Below the pieces are notes generated by a model, which saw only the letters and a program-made list of their open reading frames with translations, searched no databases and was not told the DNA's origin. The translations under genes and the position numbers were made by a program. 41,485 bases of DNA from CAVVWJ01 sp964475685 (GTDB lineage: Bacteria > Gemmatimonadota > Gemmatimonadetes > Gemmatimonadales > GWC2-71-9): contig CAYYXP010000185.1 of assembly GCA_964475685.1 (NCBI GenBank), forward strand, positions 1-41,485, written 5' to 3'. Shown here piece by piece: positions 39,556-41,485 of the stretch (within the stretch, counting starts at the first letter, position 1; every line of letters starts with the position of its first letter).

Positions 39556-40100
39556 ACGATCCGAAGGCACGGCCCATTGTCCTGGTGGCGGTGGCTCTCA
39601 CGGCTGCGTGTGGGAGCCCGGGGTCCGGCGAGAACGCGGGAGCGCGTCTGGAGGCGGAATGGCGCGGCGCTGAAAGCGTGAAGGTCGCCGGCAAGGCCAC
39701 GGCCGAGTGGTGTGACTCGCTGCGCGTGCTCGAGATCAGGATGCTGCGCGGCGACACCGGTATCGCCGTCGCCATCTATCCGGTCGGGCAGCTCGAACCG
39801 GGGCGGTTTCCGGTGGTGCCTCCGGCCGGGGCGGATACCACGCGCCCGGCGGCGGCGGTGGCCCTGCGATGGTTTCTCGAAACATCAGTCCGGGGATTTC
39901 AGGGGGACAGCGGCCAGGTAGTGGTCGAACAGGCGGGGCCCGGCCGCTACGCCGGGACGTTCGAGGCAAAGGCGAGTTCGGTGGCCGACACCGCTTCTCT
40001 CACGATCCGCGGGTCGTTCCGCGGCCTGGCCGTGCGGCCCATGCTCCGTGGATGTGTGGCGCGGCCAGAGCCCGCCGACTCCGGCACGGACATAGATTAG
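39552..40100 (+). CDS. Lipoprotein of unknown function
   Basis: 182 residues from GTG at 39552, overlapping the barrel stop as GTGA. The lipobox LTAACGSP follows a short hydrophobic stretch. The rest is Ala/Gly/Val-rich and predicted beta (VKVAGKATAEWCDSLRVLEIRMLRGDTGIAVAIYPVG), with one or two Cys pairs. No family recognised. Probably an outer-membrane partner of the adjacent barrel. Confidence 0.72.
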   Translation: MNDPKARPIVLVAVALTAACGSPGSGENAGARLEAEWRGAESVKVAGKATAEWCDSLRVLEIRMLRGDTGIAVAIYPVGQLEPGRFPVVPPAGADTTRPAAAVALRWFLETSVRGFQGDSGQVVVEQAGPGRYAGTFEAKASSVADTASLTIRGSFRGLAVRPMLRGCVARPEPADSGTDID

Positions 40101-40105
40101 GGCCC

Positions 40106-41317
40106 ATGGACAGCACCTACTACCGTCGCGGTTTCGGGCTCAAGGCCGAGATCGAAACCCAGCTCACCGTGGACTACCACAGCACCGTGGTCGAGGCGCT
40201 GCGGGCCGGCGGATACCGGCTCACGGTGGGCCCGCTGACTTTCCGGCTCGCCCGGGAGTTCGGTTTCTGCTATGGCGTGGACCGGGCGGTGGACTATGCC
40301 TACGAGACCCGCATCAAGTTCCCCGACCGTACGCTCTACCTCGTCGGCGAGATCATTCACAATCCGCACGTGAATCAGAATCTCCGGAGAATGGGAATCA
40401 ACTTCCTCCTGCAGGACGGAGGGGGTGGATTCGATTTCTCGGCGCTTACCGTCGAGGACGTGGTCATCCTCCCCGCGTTCGGCGTCAGGCGAGGCGACTT
40501 CGACAAGCTGCGGGCGATCGGTTGCGTGCTGGTGGATACGACGTGCGGGTCGGTGCTCAACGTCTGGAAACGGGTGGAGAGCTACGCGCGGGACGACTTC
40601 ACCGCGATCATCCACGGCAAGCACTACCACGAGGAGACCAAGGCGACGGCCAGCCAGGTCACCCGGTATCCCCGGGGCCGATACCTCGTCCTCTTCGACA
40701 TGGCCGAGGCGCGTGTCGTCTGCGACTTCATCGAGCACGGCGGGGATGCGGCGGCGCTCAACGCGCGGTTCGTCGGGGCCAGCTCCCCCGGCTTCGATTT
40801 CGCCACCGATCTCGAGCAGGTCGGAATCGCCAATCAGACGACGATGCTGTCCGGCGAATCGCTCGCCATCGCCGAGGAGGTCCGCCGGAGCATCGAGCGG
40901 CGCCACGGCGCCGGCGGCGTCGAGTCGCGGTTCCGCTCGTTCGACACGATCTGTTCGGCCACCCAGGAGCGGCAGGACGCGGTGCTGGCGCTGCTCGATG
41001 AGCCGATGGACGCGATGGTGGTGGTGGGGGGATACAACTCCAGCAATACCTGCCACCTTGCCGCGCTGGTGGAGTCGCGGGGGATCCGCACCTTTCACAT
41101 CGAGGACGCGGACTGCATCGAGGCCGCGACCGGCGCGATCCGCCACCAGCCCGTCGGCGCCAGGCACGAGGTGCGCGCGGAGCAGTGGCTGCCGGCCGCC
41201 GCGACGATTGGCATCACCGCGGGGGCCTCGACGCCGAACAACAAGATCGGCGAGACGGTCGTGGCTATCTGCGAGCTCGGGGGCGTCGCCGCCGAGCTTC
41301 GTGCCCTGACCGGCTGA
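40106..41317 (+). CDS. ispH: 4-hydroxy-3-methylbut-2-enyl diphosphate reductase (IspH)
   Basis: 403 residues, the long plant/cyanobacterial-type IspH with an extended N-terminus (bacterial short forms are about 310-320). [4Fe-4S] cysteines Cys55 (FGFCYGVDRAV), Cys147 (DTTCGSV) and Cys283 (TICSATQERQ); also GEIIHNPHVN, GKHYHEETKAT, VVGGYNSSNT and TAGASTPN. Last step of the non-mevalonate isoprenoid pathway. Starts 5 nt after the lipoprotein stop with no clear Shine-Dalgarno. Confidence 0.95.
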   Translation: MDSTYYRRGFGLKAEIETQLTVDYHSTVVEALRAGGYRLTVGPLTFRLAREFGFCYGVDRAVDYAYETRIKFPDRTLYLVGEIIHNPHVNQNLRRMGINFLLQDGGGGFDFSALTVEDVVILPAFGVRRGDFDKLRAIGCVLVDTTCGSVLNVWKRVESYARDDFTAIIHGKHYHEETKATASQVTRYPRGRYLVLFDMAEARVVCDFIEHGGDAAALNARFVGASSPGFDFATDLEQVGIANQTTMLSGESLAIAEEVRRSIERRHGAGGVESRFRSFDTICSATQERQDAVLALLDEPMDAMVVVGGYNSSNTCHLAALVESRGIRTFHIEDADCIEAATGAIRHQPVGARHEVRAEQWLPAAATIGITAGASTPNNKIGETVVAICELGGVAAELRALTG

Positions 41318-41331
41318 GCGTTCGCCTCCCG

Positions 41332-41485
41332 CTAGTCCGCCCGTTCCAGCCGCAGGTCGTTCCACGACACCGGGTCCTCGATTGGCTCGAGGTGGGTGTC
41401 CACGGTGCTGTTCGGCACGGCGGCCCGCACCTCCTCCTCGATCTTCTCCAGCAGGTCATGCCCCTTCTGCACGCTCCACTCGCCG
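41332..41485 (-). CDS. Cation diffusion facilitator (CDF) transporter, C-terminal end (5' part outside window)
   Basis: The last ~50 residues only: GHDLLEKIEEEVRAAVPNST followed by VDTHLEPIEDPVSWNDL. This is the C-terminal cytoplasmic domain of a CDF-type divalent metal efflux transporter (the HTHLEP pattern is typical). The gene faces ispH tail to tail across 14 bp. Metal specificity cannot be read from this part. Confidence 0.7.
   Translation of the reverse strand, partial: GEWSVQKGHDLLEKIEEEVRAAVPNSTVDTHLEPIEDPVSWNDLRLERAD

Overview
This is a high-GC bacterial window with short intergenic gaps and many ATGA/GTGA stop-start overlaps. It holds about 41 protein genes, and its core is a roughly 27 kb one-carbon (C1) oxidation island. 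The island pairs a lanthanide-type methanol dehydrogenase (XoxF) with an almost complete tetrahydromethanopterin (H4MPT)/methanofuran formaldehyde-oxidation pathway and cofactor-biosynthesis genes. Outer-membrane barrels, secreted peptidases, YVTN propellers and frequent N-terminal signal sequences indicate a diderm. I favour a soil or sediment Gemmatimonadota member, but another XoxF/H4MPT lineage such as Rokubacteria is possible. Taxonomy is inference only. I saw no tRNA, rRNA, CRISPR array or insertion sequence.

Layout. Positions 1-4681 carry housekeeping-type genes: an OmpA-like barrel (partial), a SelW/Rdx-like protein with an in-frame TGA (probable selenocysteine) followed by a SECIS-like hairpin, phosphofructokinase, prolyl oligopeptidase and a DoxX protein. 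Positions 4678-13030 (minus) form an extracytoplasmic methanol-oxidation cluster read xoxF - xoxJ - xoxG - secreted pentapeptide-repeat protein - YVTN propeller - two tandem secreted JAMM-like proteins - secreted M3 peptidase. A near-consensus promoter lies about 510 nt upstream of xoxF. Positions 13574-19829 (minus) encode an SDR, a pterin carbinolamine dehydratase, a dihydropteroate-synthase-like protein, PabB, PabA, a DUF447 protein and beta-RFAP synthase, i.e. PABA supply and assembly of the H4MPT arylamine. Positions 19910-23062 carry the methanofuran genes mfnB, mfnE and mfnF and a HisA-like gene on both strands. Positions 23041-34276 (minus) hold the catabolic operon fae - mtdB - ATP-grasp - fhcB - fhcA - fhcD - fhcC - mch - EthD-repeat lipoprotein - ATP-grasp - CitG-like - PTPS. 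Positions 34738-41485 hold a small secreted protein, a DEAH helicase, a PAS/Fis-type mini-regulator, an Omp85-like barrel, a lipoprotein, IspH and the 3' end of a CDF metal transporter.

How it works together (family knowledge plus inference). XoxF oxidises methanol in the periplasm and passes electrons to XoxG, with XoxJ assisting. Formaldehyde enters the cytoplasm, where Fae condenses it with H4MPT. MtdB oxidises methylene- to methenyl-H4MPT, Mch hydrolyses this to formyl-H4MPT, and FhcABCD moves the formyl group through a methanofuran-type carrier and releases formate. Formate dehydrogenase, several cofactor genes (for example an MptA/FolE-type cyclohydrolase and a recognised dihydromethanopterin reductase), PQQ synthesis and Sec machinery are not in this window.

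Most notable: the TGA-containing SelW-like gene; the pair of secreted JAMM-like proteins in the xox cluster; the duplicated-EthD lipoprotein inside the cytoplasmic C1 operon; and the SDR/carbinolamine dehydratase pair, a candidate for pterin reduction.
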